The position numbers were made by a program, and so were the translations under genes. A stretch of DNA of 50,902 bases from Verrucomicrobiota bacterium (lineage in GTDB: Bacteria > Verrucomicrobiota > Verrucomicrobiia > Opitutales > Opitutaceae): the NCBI GenBank assembly GCA_016222805.1, contig JACRQG010000047.1, forward strand, positions 1 to 50,902. The letters are read 5' to 3'. The notes beneath the pieces are model-generated. The model made no database searches. It was not told where the DNA came from and was given only the letters and a program-made list of their open reading frames with translations. Of the stretch, positions 1 to 8,857 are shown piece after piece. Every line of letters begins with the position of its first letter. Position 1 is the first letter of the stretch.

Positions 1-26
1 GCCGGCCCCAGCGAGGCCGGCTGCAG
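1..26. repeat. Palindromic intergenic repeat, family 2 (partial at window edge)
   Basis: Bases 1-7 and 15-21 form a perfect 7-bp stem (GCCGGCC/GGCCGGC) with a 7-base loop, followed by CTGCAG. This resembles the right half of the family 2 doublet at 10750-10775 (a CCGGG/CCCGG stem followed by CTACAG). It lies 43 bases beyond the stop of the minus-strand aroF gene, so it could form in the 3' end of that transcript. The upstream part is outside the window. Membership of the family is inferred from layout, because the stem bases differ. Confidence 0.45.
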
Positions 27-69
27 CAGGCACGGTCCCTTTGGTTAGCGGCGCTGGAGAATCTCCCAG

Positions 70-1119
70 CTACCGCGTTGCCTTGGCCGAAGTGCGCCGC
101 AGCGCCCACAGCTGCTTCGCCTGGCGAATGGTCAGGGCAAGGGTCTCCGGGGTGAGCGCCTGCTTGGGATCGTCGCCGATGCCATGGTTGGGACTGACAT
201 GGCTCTCGATGCAGAGACCATCCGCGCCGTACGCCACCGCGGCCAACGCCGCCCCGGGAACGTAGGCGGCCTTTCCGACCGAATGGGAAGGGTCCACCAC
301 GACGGGGGCCCAGGTCTTCTCCTTCAGGAGCGGCGTGATGCTCTCGTCGGGGTGATTCCGATACCCGTCCGGGGCCGGGGTGGTGCCGCGCGGACAGAGG
401 ATCACGTTCGGGTTGCCAAAGGCCGCGATGTACTCGGCCGCGGAGATAAACTCGTTGATCGGCCCCATGTGGATGCTGCGCTTGAGCAGCACCACATTGT
501 CGCGGCTCGCGACCTCGCGTCCGATGGTGCGGAGCAGCGAGTAGTTCAGGGCGTTGCGCGCCCCGACCTGCAGGCAGGTGACGCCGGCGTCGAGCGCGAG
601 CCGCACGTGGGCCTCTTCCATCACCTCGGTGTCGACCGGCAGGCCGGTGCGCCGGGAGCCCTCCATCAGGATGTCGAGCGACTTGGTGTCGCCCTGGAAG
701 GTGTAGGGATTGGTCCGCGGCTTCCAGACGCCGCCGCGAATCATGTGGGCGCCGGCCTCCTTGACCGCGGCGGCCGTCTCATAGAAGTACCCGGGATTCT
801 TCGGGTCGATCGTGCACGGACCCGCGATGACAAAGAGTTCCTCCCCGAGCGTCACCCCGCCGACGGCGATGCGATGGCTGGCCAGATCCGAGCGCCGATC
901 CATCAGCTTGAACGGCGACTGAATGCGGTCGATCCGATCGACGTAGTCCAGACCCTCCAGCCGGTTGATCATCAGTTCATCCCGCTCATCGCCGACGATG
1001 GCGTAGATCGTCCGGACCGCTCCAATGATGGGCTGAATCTTGCAGCCGAACTCGGTGACGATCTGGGTCACCTCGGCGAGTTGTTCGTTGGTCAGGCGGT
1101 TGGTCTTCGGCAGAATCAT
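70..1119 (-). CDS. aroF: 3-deoxy-7-phosphoheptulonate (DAHP) synthase
   Basis: This cytoplasmic enzyme condenses phosphoenolpyruvate with erythrose 4-phosphate, the first step of the shikimate pathway to aromatic amino acids. The 349-residue product has a short N-terminal ferredoxin-like regulatory part (about residues 1-70) and then a TIM-barrel. The barrel carries the family signatures GPCTID (100-105) and KPRTNPYTFQG (133-143) and ends near a DPSHS motif. This is the type I-beta architecture, in which the N-terminal domain usually gives feedback control. The ATG at 1119 is the first in-frame start and gives a family-typical length. The gene follows rluA in the same direction but is separated by 145 bases holding a palindromic repeat, so it may have its own promoter. 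The call is secure; which aromatic end product regulates it cannot be read from the sequence. Confidence 0.95.
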   Translation of the reverse strand: MILPKTNRLTNEQLAEVTQIVTEFGCKIQPIIGAVRTIYAIVGDERDELMINRLEGLDYVDRIDRIQSPFKLMDRRSDLASHRIAVGGVTLGEELFVIAGPCTIDPKNPGYFYETAAAVKEAGAHMIRGGVWKPRTNPYTFQGDTKSLDILMEGSRRTGLPVDTEVMEEAHVRLALDAGVTCLQVGARNALNYSLLRTIGREVASRDNVVLLKRSIHMGPINEFISAAEYIAAFGNPNVILCPRGTTPAPDGYRNHPDESITPLLKEKTWAPVVVDPSHSVGKAAYVPGAALAAVAYGADGLCIESHVSPNHGIGDDPKQALTPETLALTIRQAKQLWALRRTSAKATR

Positions 1120-1233
1120 GGACGCGCCACTTTGCCGAAGTCCCGCGGCGAACTACAAACAGGAATTTTGCCCGTTCGAGGGCGTTCGTGCAGACGAGTG
1201 GCCCGCCCGGCACCCTTGGCTTCTTAGCCTGTC

Positions 1234-1264
1234 TGGCGCGGGGCGGGGTCGCCCCGCCTACAGG
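1234..1264. repeat. Palindromic intergenic repeat, family 1
   Basis: This 31-base element has a GGCGGGG/CCCCGCC stem (1242-1248 with 1252-1258) and a 3-base loop, then CTACAGG. It is identical base for base to 8614-8644. It abuts the stop codon of the minus-strand pseudouridine synthase gene (1265-1267) and so lies at that transcript's 3' end, upstream of aroF. No T-run follows on the minus strand, so it is not a standard intrinsic terminator. Confidence 0.85.
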
Positions 1265-2029
1265 CTACAGGACGCTCTCGAACTCCTCGGGTAGGGGCGA
1301 TTTTGCGCTGAAGGCGTGGCGGCGCCCACCGAACTCGTATTCGAAGGACGTTTCCATCGAATGCAGGAACAGCCGCTTGGTGCCCGCCTGCCGGGCAAAC
1401 TCGCGGTTGCGGGCGAAGTCCCCGTAGGTCTGGTCGCCCACGATGGGCAGGCCGCGACGGGCGCATTGGACCCGCAATTGGTGGCTGCGCCCCGTGCGGG
1501 GCTCCAGGCGAAGCAGGGCCAAACGAGGCTCCCGGCGACCCGCCCGCACCAGCGACATCTGGCTTTCGGCCAGGACCTGCCCCCTCCCCGCCGCAGTGCG
1601 GATCTGCCCTGCGCGTTTCTCGATGGAGAGGAGATCGCGCCACAGCTCCAGGGGACGCTTCGGGATGCCGAAGACCACGGCGCCATAGATTTTCCGGACC
1701 TGCTTGCGCTTGAACTGGGCGCGCACCTCCATTGCCAGCGCCTCGCTCGTCGCGGCCAGGATCACGCCGGAGGTCGCCGAATCGAGCCGATTGAGGAGCC
1801 ACAGCCGACCGCGGCCGCCGGCTTCATCCTCGGGCCATTCGAAGAACTCCCCGTCGAGTTGGTAGTTCGCCGTCAACAGGGCCCGCGGCTGGTCGGCCGG
1901 AGTGTTGGGGTGCGACATGACACCGGCCGGCTTGTGCAATGCCAGGAGCCCGTTGGCGTCCCGGCGGAGTTCCATGACCCCGCGGCCCAGCGGCAGGGGG
2001 CGCTCGCGGGAAGGCGCGGGTTCGCTCAC
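1265..2029 (-). CDS. RluA-family RNA pseudouridine synthase
   Basis: The product isomerises uridine to pseudouridine in rRNA or tRNA; the substrate cannot be told from sequence. It has the RluA catalytic core: LHKPAG near residue 31, the NRLDSATSG motif at about 80-88 with catalytic Asp83, and a later GRSHQLRVQ segment. No S4 domain is visible. I chose the GTG at 2029 because it overlaps the stop of the upstream tonB-like gene (GTGA) and gives 254 residues. An ATG at 1975 would give 236 residues and still keep the core. The frame extends further upstream, but only inside the tonB-like gene. The gene is probably co-transcribed with tolC, maf and tonB, and it ends directly at a family 1 palindrome. 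Confidence 0.85.
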   Translation of the reverse strand: MSEPAPSRERPLPLGRGVMELRRDANGLLALHKPAGVMSHPNTPADQPRALLTANYQLDGEFFEWPEDEAGGRGRLWLLNRLDSATSGVILAATSEALAMEVRAQFKRKQVRKIYGAVVFGIPKRPLELWRDLLSIEKRAGQIRTAAGRGQVLAESQMSLVRAGRREPRLALLRLEPRTGRSHQLRVQCARRGLPIVGDQTYGDFARNREFARQAGTKRLFLHSMETSFEYEFGGRRHAFSAKSPLPEEFESVL

Positions 2030-3147
2030 TGATAGTAGAAGGTGAAGGTCATCTCCTGGCGGTCGCCGAGCACCGCACGCATGTCGTCGGTCCACGGTCC
2101 GTAGGGCATCCGGTCGGTGATGGCGCTCACGCAGGCGCGGGTCGCGGTCTCGTTGGCCGTGGATTGCTCCACCCCGATATCAACGATGCGTCCCTCGTCG
2201 TTCATCACGAACTTCACCGTGACGGCGCTGCCGCTCACCGGATTGGCCTTCTGCTCAAGGATGATCCGCTCCCACTGGATCTGCACCGTGTCAATCATGC
2301 GCTGGAGGTAGGCGCCGTAGTTGCTCCAACGGGCGTCGACGGCCGTGGGACCGATGTTGGCGGTGCCAAAGCGGTTCTCCGCCAGGATGGCCGGACGCGC
2401 CTGCACCGTCTTGACCAACTGGGGCCGGGGCTGCGGGCGGCGCGGGTCGATTGCCGGCCGGGCGGAAATCGGACCCTCAAACTCCTTCGCGTCCTTGACC
2501 CCCTCCACCCGTTCCGGGACGGCGCGCGCGTTTTCCAGTCGCTTGGCCAGGCTGCTGCCGAAGCCCTCCTTGTTCTCGCCCTCCACCTTCTCGGTTCCCG
2601 ACAAGGGGTTCTGCTCGGCGCGCGGCTTGGCCTCCACCTGGTCGGCGGGTGGGGCCTGGATGGGCGGCGGAGCGGCCTCGATGTGCTCAATGGGTCGGCT
2701 CAGTTGTCCGCTGACAATCTGGGTGGATTCGAAGTCCTTTTTCCCCTCCGTGGCGGGACGGTCGCTCTTGCCGTCGGGGGTGGGCTTTTCCTGGGCCACC
2801 TGCTGGTTCTGGGCGGCGAAATTGTTGGTCTTGTCCGGGACGTTTTCGGGCGCCTCCGGGTTGGTTTCGACGAACTTGGGCGGCTGCTTCGGCTGCGGCG
2901 GCGCTTTCCGGAAGATGTCGTCGGCCAACTCGATGTTGAAATCCCGCGACTTGGATTCCGGACGCTTTCCGACCGGAATGGCTTCCATCCGCATCATGGC
3001 AGGGGCCGTGGCCCAGAGCAGGAGGTGGATGAGCAGGACACCGGCGATGCCGATCAACGTCGAGCGTGTGTCTGGGTCGTCCCACGTGCGCACCCACCAG
3101 CGTCGCAGCGACGTGGTGAGCGGAGGAGAGACGATGGTTTCGGACAT
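2026..3147 (-). CDS. TonB-like energy transducer
   Basis: The 373-residue protein has the TonB layout. It begins with a short cytoplasmic N-terminus and one membrane segment at about residues 31-52 (LIGIAGVLLIHLLLWATAP). A long proline-, glutamate- and lysine-rich periplasmic spacer follows, then a C-terminal domain from about residue 275 with a YLQRMIDTVQIQWERI helix and a strand ending in FTFYYQ. Proteins of this type pass proton-motive energy to outer-membrane receptors; the TonB-dependent receptor at 33720 is a possible client but is far away. No exbB or exbD gene is adjacent. The spacer is less XP-repeat-like than in classical TonB, and a TolA-like role cannot be excluded. The start lies 35 bases after maf, and the stop overlaps the pseudouridine synthase start by 4 bases. 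Confidence 0.75.
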   Translation of the reverse strand: MSETIVSPPLTTSLRRWWVRTWDDPDTRSTLIGIAGVLLIHLLLWATAPAMMRMEAIPVGKRPESKSRDFNIELADDIFRKAPPQPKQPPKFVETNPEAPENVPDKTNNFAAQNQQVAQEKPTPDGKSDRPATEGKKDFESTQIVSGQLSRPIEHIEAAPPPIQAPPADQVEAKPRAEQNPLSGTEKVEGENKEGFGSSLAKRLENARAVPERVEGVKDAKEFEGPISARPAIDPRRPQPRPQLVKTVQARPAILAENRFGTANIGPTAVDARWSNYGAYLQRMIDTVQIQWERIILEQKANPVSGSAVTVKFVMNDEGRIVDIGVEQSTANETATRACVSAITDRMPYGPWTDDMRAVLGDRQEMTFTFYYQ

Positions 3148-3182
3148 GGGACGGACTCAGGGACGCAAGTGGTCAGGAAAAG

Positions 3183-3821
3183 TCATGGCCAGTGACCGCA
3201 TTGCGTCAAAATTTGTTTCGTCGTCTCCATCGGGAGGCCGATGATATTGGTCAGCGAGCCGGAATAGCCGTCGATGATGAGGTCCGGTCTTTCCTGGATG
3301 GCGTATCCCCCGGCCTTGTCGAGGGTCTGGACCGCGCGGAGGTAGGCCTCAATCGTCGCCTCATCGAGAACCTTGAACCTCACTTCGCTGCTCGTCCCCT
3401 GGTCGAGCCGGAGACCGTCCTGGAGGCGGCGGACGGCGATCCCGGTAAAGACGGTGTGGGCGCGGCCGCTCAAGAGCCGCAGCATGGCCCGGGCTTCGGT
3501 GAGGTCGCGCGGCTTGTTCAAGGAACATCCGTCGATGAAAACCGTGGTGTCCGCGCCGAGGACCGTGGCCTCCGGGTGACGCTGGGCCACCCACTCGGCC
3601 TTGAGCGCGGCGTTGTGTGCGACCATCACCCGCGGGTCGGTGCCGGGCTCCTCATGCTCCGTGACCCCGGCGACCACCACCTCGAATGCGACTCCCAGTT
3701 GGGCGAGGAGTTCTCGCCGGCGCGGAGAGGCGGAGGCCAGGATGAGCCGGCGACGGGCCCCGGGCACGGCCGGCGCCAGGGGCGAAACCTGGGGCGGATG
3801 GACGTTCGCCACAGGGTCCAC
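3183..3821 (-). CDS. maf: Maf-family nucleoside triphosphate pyrophosphatase
   Basis: Maf proteins hydrolyse non-canonical or surplus nucleotides (dTTP/UTP or m7GTP type) to monophosphates in the cytoplasm. The signatures are ILASASPRRRELL (about residues 27-39), GADTTV (89-94) with the conserved Asp, KPRD (103-106) and a late GGYAIQE segment with a conserved Asp/Glu region. The length of 212 residues is slightly above usual because of about 22 extra N-terminal residues. The start used is the GTG at 3821, which directly follows the TGA of the upstream tolC-like gene. No ATG lies upstream of the essential SASPRR motif. The abutting arrangement implies translational coupling. Confidence 0.9.
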   Translation of the reverse strand: MDPVANVHPPQVSPLAPAVPGARRRLILASASPRRRELLAQLGVAFEVVVAGVTEHEEPGTDPRVMVAHNAALKAEWVAQRHPEATVLGADTTVFIDGCSLNKPRDLTEARAMLRLLSGRAHTVFTGIAVRRLQDGLRLDQGTSSEVRFKVLDEATIEAYLRAVQTLDKAGGYAIQERPDLIIDGYSGSLTNIIGLPMETTKQILTQCGHWP

Positions 3822-5132
3822 TCAGGGATTGCGTTCAGCCAGCACGGCGCGGACTTCGCCCTTGGCCCGGGCCAGGACCACCCGGCTGACGTGGTATTGG
3901 TAGATCGCCTCCACCAGGTTGTCGTCCGCAACGGCGAGCCGGTTCTGGGCCTCGACCACCTCGCGGTTGTCGGCGACCCCCTGCTGATAACGTTGCTGGG
4001 CCAGGCGCAGTTCCTCCTGCGCGAGCCGCAGGCTCTTCTCGGCGACGGAGACCTGCGCGTTGCGGGATGAGGCATCCTGGATGGCCAGGCGCAGTTCGGC
4101 GGAGATTTGCAGTTCGAGATGGTGCAACCGCGCCTCCTGGGCCCGCTGGCGCGACAAGGCGATCCGGCGGTTGGCGGAGGTACGCAGGCCATCGAAGATC
4201 GGCACGCTCATCCCGACCCCGAAGGACCACTGGTCCTGCTTCTCGTCGTCGAACTTCGGCGCCGCATAGCCGAAGGTGCCGGAGAGGGAAAGCGAGGGCA
4301 GGCGCTCGTAGCCGGCGGAGCGCACGTTGAGGCGCGCCTGGTCGACGGAACGCTGGGCGGCGAGGTATTCGGCCCGCCGCTCGAAGGCCGACTTTTCCTC
4401 GGAAAACGTGTACAGGGCCGGGTTGGCGCGCCGGACCTGGAAATTCTCCAGCCGCAGTTCCCGCGAGGTCTCGATATCGAGGAGCCGCTTGAGCACCAAC
4501 TCGCTCTGGTACACGCTTGTGACCTGTTGGAGCCGGGCCTGTTCGGCCTGCGAAAGCTGCGCTTCGGCGCGGGTCACATCGATCTGCGTGGCCACCCCGG
4601 CGGCGAGCTGGTTGCGGGCGAGTTCCAGCAGGGAGCGAGCGCGGGCGATATTGGCGTCGAGGACGTCCAGCCGCCGCAGGTTGCGCAGGTGGGTGAAGTA
4701 GCTGGTGGCGACATCAGCCAGCACTCCCTGGACGGCCGCGGCATAGTTCGCCTCCGCCACCTGCACGCCGACCTTGGCCGCGTCGACGGCGACCATGGAG
4801 TCGGGCTTGAGGAGGGCGTAGTTGCCGGTGACGAGCGCGTCGAACCGGTTGGCAGGTCGGCCGGAGGAAACGACCACCGTGGCGATGCTGACCCCTTGAG
4901 ACCGGCGTTGCTGCGCCGACAGGGTCAGGTTGGGCAGGATACCGGATCGCTGCTGGCCGACCGCCTCGATCGCCTGGGCGGCGGTTTCCCGGCTGAGCAG
5001 GACCGTGAGACTGAGGCGCTCCACGGAAGCCAGGGCCTGTTCCAGCGTCAGGGAAGCCACCGTGTCGGCCGCCGACAGGGAACCGGCCAGGGCGACCCAC
5101 GCGAGAAATCCGAGGCGATTGGCTGGGAGCAT
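3822..5132 (-). CDS. TolC-family outer-membrane efflux protein
   Basis: The product is probably the outer-membrane channel of an efflux or type I secretion system. It has a signal peptide (about residues 1-21, ending SLSA), then LTLEQAL at the start of the first helical hairpin, long amphipathic helices rich in Ala, Arg, Glu and Gln, and the two-fold internal repeat typical of outer-membrane efflux proteins. It has about 436 residues from the ATG at 5132. The open frame continues upstream to 5300, but that would run into the divergent nadE gene and bury the signal peptide, so I rejected the longer start. No membrane-fusion protein or inner-membrane pump gene is adjacent, so the partner and substrate are unknown. 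It is first in the minus-strand run tolC-maf-tonB-rluA. Confidence 0.88.
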   Translation of the reverse strand: MLPANRLGFLAWVALAGSLSAADTVASLTLEQALASVERLSLTVLLSRETAAQAIEAVGQQRSGILPNLTLSAQQRRSQGVSIATVVVSSGRPANRFDALVTGNYALLKPDSMVAVDAAKVGVQVAEANYAAAVQGVLADVATSYFTHLRNLRRLDVLDANIARARSLLELARNQLAAGVATQIDVTRAEAQLSQAEQARLQQVTSVYQSELVLKRLLDIETSRELRLENFQVRRANPALYTFSEEKSAFERRAEYLAAQRSVDQARLNVRSAGYERLPSLSLSGTFGYAAPKFDDEKQDQWSFGVGMSVPIFDGLRTSANRRIALSRQRAQEARLHHLELQISAELRLAIQDASSRNAQVSVAEKSLRLAQEELRLAQQRYQQGVADNREVVEAQNRLAVADDNLVEAIYQYHVSRVVLARAKGEVRAVLAERNP

Positions 5133-5232
5133 ACGGAGGACCGTGAGCAAATCGTGCCGGGCGCGGTCTCTGCAAGCCCGGGGTTGCGAGTTGTCAGAGC
5201 CGGGAAAGCCCCTCACCTTCCCCCCTCCTCGC
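5133..5232. promoter_or_regulatory. Divergent intergenic region between tolC-like gene and nadE
   Basis: These 100 bases separate two divergent starts and must hold the promoters for both directions. I could not identify convincing -35/-10 pairs. Immediately before the nadE ATG lies a pyrimidine tract (CCCCCCTCCTC) in place of a Shine-Dalgarno sequence; the tolC-like start on the other strand is preceded by GGTCCTCCGT. Confidence 0.4.
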
Positions 5233-6900
5233 ATGCGCATCGGTCTCGCCCAGTTGAACACCACCGTCGGCGACCTCGCCGGCAACCGCCGGAAGATCAT
5301 CGACGCCTACCTCGCCCTCGTGGCCCAGGGAGCGGAGTTGGTCGCCTTTCCGGAGTTGGTGGTGTGCGGGTACCCGCCGCGCGACCTGCTCTTCAAGCGC
5401 CGCTTCGTCCCCGACGTCGCCGAATCGCTGGCGGCCATTGCCGCCGCGGTCGGTTCGGTGCCGGCGGTGGTCGGGACGGTCGAGGCCAACCCGTCCGGCC
5501 GGGGGCGGCCCTTCTTCAACTCCGCAGCCTTCTGCTACCGGGGCAAGGTCGCCGCCGTCGCGCGGAAGTGCCTGCTGCCGACCTACGACGTCTTCGACGA
5601 GGATCGGTACTTCGAACCGGCGGCCACCCCCACGGTGATCGAGCATGCCGGCCATCGCATCGGGATCACGATTTGCGAGGACATCTGGACCCATCCCATG
5701 CTCAGTACGCGCCGGCTCTACAACGGACGCATGCCGCTGGAGCATCTGGCCGAGCAGAAGTGCGACTACATGATCAACCTCAGCGCCAGCCCGTGGTACA
5801 GCAGCAAGGAGGGGGTGCGCCAGAACCTCGTGGTCGCGGATTCCGCCCGCGCGCTCGGTTGCCCCGTCGTCTATGTGAACGCCATCGGCGGGAACGACGA
5901 ACTCATCTTCGATGGCCGCAGCCTCGCCTGCGACTCGCAGGGCGGATTGCTGGCGGGACTGGCCGCCTTTGCCGAGGAACTGCGGGTCGTCGATCTGCCG
6001 GGTCCCGGCAGCCGGGCGGAGGGCCGGACTCCCTCGGTGCACCCCGCCTTTGCCCAGCCCGAGATGCAGGACATGTTCGACGCCCTGGTTCTCGGCTTGC
6101 GTGACTACGCGCACAAGAGCGGGTTCCGGCGCGCCCTGGTCGCCCTTTCCGGCGGCATCGACTCGGCCGTGGTCGGCGTCATCGCCGCCGCCGCCTTCGG
6201 TCCCGAGAACGTCATCGGGGTTTCGCTTCCGTCCGCGATTTCCTCCCAGCACTCGCGGGACGACGCCCGCGTACTGGCGGCCAACCTCGGAATTCGCTTC
6301 GAGACGATCGCCATCGCCGACGCGGTCACCGCCTGCGAGGGATCGCTGGCTCCGCTCTTTGCCGGACGGGCGCGGGACGTGACGGAGGAGAACATCCAGG
6401 CCCGGGTGCGCGGCGTGCTCATGATGGCGCTGTCGAACAAGTTTGGCGCGCTCCTGCTCACCACTGGCAACAAGAGCGAGATGGCGGTGGGTTACTGCAC
6501 GCTTTACGGGGACATGTGCGGCGGGCTGGCGGTGATCAGCGACGTCTTCAAGACCCAGGTCTACGCCCTTTCCCGCTGGATCAATCGGGAACGGGAGATC
6601 ATTCCGCGGTCCTCCATCGACAAGCCGCCCAGCGCCGAGCTGCGCCCGAATCAGACCGACCAGGACAGCCTGCCGCCCTACGACCTGCTCGACGCGATCC
6701 TCAAGGGTTACGTCGAGGAAGGACTCTCGCGGCGCGACCTGACGGAGCGGGGCTTTGCGGAGGCCGTGGTCAACGACGTCGTGCGCAAGGTCGACCTCAA
6801 CGAATACAAGCGCAAACAGGCGGCGCCGGGACTCAAGATCACTCCCCTCGCCTTCGGCGTCGGGCGACGCATCCCGATTGTGCAGAAGTACGTGAGCTGA
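5233..6900 (+). CDS. nadE: Glutamine-dependent NAD+ synthetase
   Basis: This enzyme makes NAD+ from deamido-NAD, ATP and glutamine in the cytoplasm. The N-terminal nitrilase-type glutaminase domain (about residues 1-260) carries the full triad: Glu41 in FPELVVCG, Lys112 in [13 protein letters not shown] and Cys148 in CEDIW. The C-terminal synthetase domain has the ATP-pyrophosphatase loop SGGIDS at 306-311 and a TTGNKSE motif. The length is 555 residues, as expected for the two-domain form. The frame is open further upstream to 4930, but the ATG at 5233 begins exactly at the conserved [14 protein letters not shown] and avoids the tolC-like gene. Ammonia transfer between the two domains follows from family knowledge. 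The gene stands alone on the plus strand. Confidence 0.96.
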   Translation: MRIGLAQLNTTVGDLAGNRRKIIDAYLALVAQGAELVAFPELVVCGYPPRDLLFKRRFVPDVAESLAAIAAAVGSVPAVVGTVEANPSGRGRPFFNSAAFCYRGKVAAVARKCLLPTYDVFDEDRYFEPAATPTVIEHAGHRIGITICEDIWTHPMLSTRRLYNGRMPLEHLAEQKCDYMINLSASPWYSSKEGVRQNLVVADSARALGCPVVYVNAIGGNDELIFDGRSLACDSQGGLLAGLAAFAEELRVVDLPGPGSRAEGRTPSVHPAFAQPEMQDMFDALVLGLRDYAHKSGFRRALVALSGGIDSAVVGVIAAAAFGPENVIGVSLPSAISSQHSRDDARVLAANLGIRFETIAIADAVTACEGSLAPLFAGRARDVTEENIQARVRGVLMMALSNKFGALLLTTGNKSEMAVGYCTLYGDMCGGLAVISDVFKTQVYALSRWINREREIIPRSSIDKPPSAELRPNQTDQDSLPPYDLLDAILKGYVEEGLSRRDLTERGFAEAVVNDVVRKVDLNEYKRKQAAPGLKITPLAFGVGRRIPIVQKYVS

Positions 6901-6923
6901 GGCGTAACCACGCCAACCAGAGC

Positions 6924-7068
6924 CACCACGAAACACACCCAATACACGAAAAGGAATGCGATCCGCGACCGGTCAGACGACAGCCACGCTCACTCTTCCG
7001 TGGCTAACCCCCGCGAAGTGTTGGTGCCGCCACCAGAGGCTTTCGTGTGTTTGGTGTCTTTCGTGGTG
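6924..7068. repeat. Inverted pair of CACCACGAAA-type dispersed repeats
   Basis: The left arm (6924-6952) starts CACCACGAAACACACC and the right arm (7041-7068) is its reverse complement with about five differences over 30 bases, flanking an 88-base loop. When read through, the right arm gives the peptide [11 protein letters not shown] recall this kind of peptide as a frequent artefact in predicted proteins of Planctomycetes and Verrucomicrobia, because the DNA repeat is dispersed in their intergenic regions. It lies between nadE and hemL and could fold in RNA as a long imperfect hairpin. No coding role is proposed. Confidence 0.75.
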
Positions 7069-7142
7069 AAATCCGGCTGAATCGATCCGGCCAAGACTCC
7101 ACGATTTCCCGATCCCCTTCTGATCCGACGCGACTTTTCTCC

Positions 7143-8420
7143 ATGTCCTCCTCCGACTCCCTCTTCGAACGCGCCAAGCGCCTGATCCCTGGCGGGGTCA
7201 ACTCCCCGGTCCGCGCCTTCCGCTCCGTGGGCGGGGCCCCTTTCTTCGTGAAGGCGGCGCGGGGCGCCACGCTGGTGACCGCCGATGATCGCGAGCTCAT
7301 CGACTTCGTCTGCACCTGGGGTCCGGCGATCCACGGCCACAACCATCCCCGCATCCGCGCGGCCATTGGAGCGGCGCTTGAGAACGGCACCTCGTTCGGG
7401 ACGCCCAACCCCCTCGAGGTCGAGATGGCGGAGTTGATCACCCGCTTTGTTCCTTCGATTCAGAAGGTGCGGATGTGCAACAGCGGTACCGAGGCCACGA
7501 TGTCGACGATCCGCCTCGCCCGCGGATTCACCAAGCGCGACAAGATCATCAAGTTTGCCGGGTGTTATCACGGCCACTCGGACTCGCTGTTGATCAAAGC
7601 CGGGTCGGGCGCCCTCACCCACGGGCATCCCGACAGTGCCGGGGTGCCCGCGTCGTTCGCCCGGGAGACAATCGTGCTGCCCTACAACGATCGGGCGGCG
7701 GTGGAGGCGGCGCTGACCGCGAACCCCGGCCAGGTGGCGGGTGTCATCCTTGAGCCCTACTGCGGCAACGTCGGCTTCATCATGCCGGATCCCGGGTACC
7801 TGGCCTTCCTCCGCGCGATCACCGCCAAGCACGGCGTGGTGTTGATCTTCGACGAAGTGATGACGGGATTCCGCATCGCCCGCGGTGGCGTGCAGGAACG
7901 GGAGGCGATCGTGCCGGACCTCACCTGCCTGGGGAAGATCATCGGCGGCGGCCTGCCGGTGGGGGCGTTTGGCGGGCGGGCGGAAATCATGGACCTGCTC
8001 GCGCCGCTCGGACCGGTCTATCAGGCCGGCACCCTGAGCGGCAACCCGCTGGCGATGGCGGCCGGAATTGCTGGGCTCCGCCTGCTCGAGGAGGAGAATC
8101 CCTACCAGCGACTCGATTTCCTGGGTCGCCAATTGCGCGAGGCCGTCCTGGGTGCCTGCCGGGCGAAAGGACTCCCGGTGCAGGTGCCGCAATGCGGCTC
8201 GATGTTCAGCATCTTCTTCACCGATGCGCCGGTGCGTGACTACGCCACGGCCCTGCGCGGCGACGCGAAACTGTTCGGCCGCTTCTTTCATGCGTGCCTC
8301 GCCGAGGGAGTCTACCTCGCCCCCAGTGCCTACGAAGCGGGCTTCCTCAGCACCGCACACGACGGTGTCGCCCTTACGAGGGCCTGCGAGGTTCTCTCCG
8401 GGGCGATCGCCGCGCTCTAG
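7143..8420 (+). CDS. hemL: Glutamate-1-semialdehyde 2,1-aminomutase
   Basis: The product is the PLP enzyme that converts glutamate-1-semialdehyde to 5-aminolevulinate in the C5 pathway to haem. Its 425 residues show the family start ([17 protein letters not shown]), the PLP-binding NSGTEA motif, FDEVMTGFR with the cofactor-contacting Asp, and the Schiff-base lysine at 265 in [16 protein letters not shown]. Lysine 265 is also the number I recall for the E. coli enzyme. The frame is open to 7047, but the upstream part is the dispersed repeat region. The ATG at 7143 is preceded by TTTTCTCC and gives the standard N-terminus. It is followed by a 437-base spacer. No other haem gene is nearby. Confidence 0.97.
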   Translation: MSSSDSLFERAKRLIPGGVNSPVRAFRSVGGAPFFVKAARGATLVTADDRELIDFVCTWGPAIHGHNHPRIRAAIGAALENGTSFGTPNPLEVEMAELITRFVPSIQKVRMCNSGTEATMSTIRLARGFTKRDKIIKFAGCYHGHSDSLLIKAGSGALTHGHPDSAGVPASFARETIVLPYNDRAAVEAALTANPGQVAGVILEPYCGNVGFIMPDPGYLAFLRAITAKHGVVLIFDEVMTGFRIARGGVQEREAIVPDLTCLGKIIGGGLPVGAFGGRAEIMDLLAPLGPVYQAGTLSGNPLAMAAGIAGLRLLEEENPYQRLDFLGRQLREAVLGACRAKGLPVQVPQCGSMFSIFFTDAPVRDYATALRGDAKLFGRFFHACLAEGVYLAPSAYEAGFLSTAHDGVALTRACEVLSGAIAAL

Positions 8421-8857
8421 CCCGGATGCCTCACACGTTGCTCAGTCAGGCGCGACCGCTTTTCGCCCTCTTCGCCTCCCCTTCGCCTTCATCGTTGGTT
8501 GATAAGGCCTGAGGCGGTGCTTCGCTTGCAGTGCCATGTCCTTTCGATTCACTTCCTCCGCGAGACCCTGTGGGCGGGGCGACCTCGCCCCGCGCGGGGC
8601 AATTCCGAATCGGTGGCGCGGGGCGGGGTCGCCCCGCCTACAGGTACGTGACTTGATAACACCCGCCCCATGAAGATTCGACTCAGCGAGAGATTCGTTT
8701 GCCTCCTTCGGACGGGGTCGGCCCCACCGGGCGACGAATTCCCGCACCCGGCAGCCGCGTTGGAGCAACGTGACAACGTAGTTTCATTCCCGGCCTTCCT
8801 TTCACTCCGTTCCAACCCAGGCACCCTTTGGGCGGCGGCCCGCAACCGTTCCAGGAA
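8421..8857. other. 437-base non-coding spacer between hemL and the S55 gene
   Basis: No credible gene lies here. It contains the inverted family 1 repeat doublet at 8567-8644. A weaker GC-rich element near 8709-8745 (GGGGTCGGCCCC core) may be a decayed relative. A 63-codon frame from 8670 starts just after the doublet, overlaps the next gene and looks like no protein, so I left it out. The promoter of the S55 gene should be in the last 150 bases, but I found no clear -10/-35 pair. Confidence 0.6.
8567..8644. repeat. Inverted doublet of family 1 palindromic repeats
   Basis: The left unit has a perfect 9-bp stem (GCGGGGCGA/TCGCCCCGC, 8574-8582 with 8585-8593) closed by only two bases. The right unit (8614-8644) is identical to the single copy at 1234-1264. 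The two units point in opposite directions (CCTGTGGG at the left end, CCTACAGG at the right end), giving a doublet like the BIMEs of enterobacteria. It lies 146 bases after the hemL stop. Confidence 0.85.

Noticed and set aside
1234-1264. Family 1 palindrome as an intrinsic terminator of the pseudouridine synthase gene
   Set aside because: The stem is strong, but no T-run follows on the minus strand and identical copies elsewhere lie in both orientations, so it is better described as a dispersed repeat.
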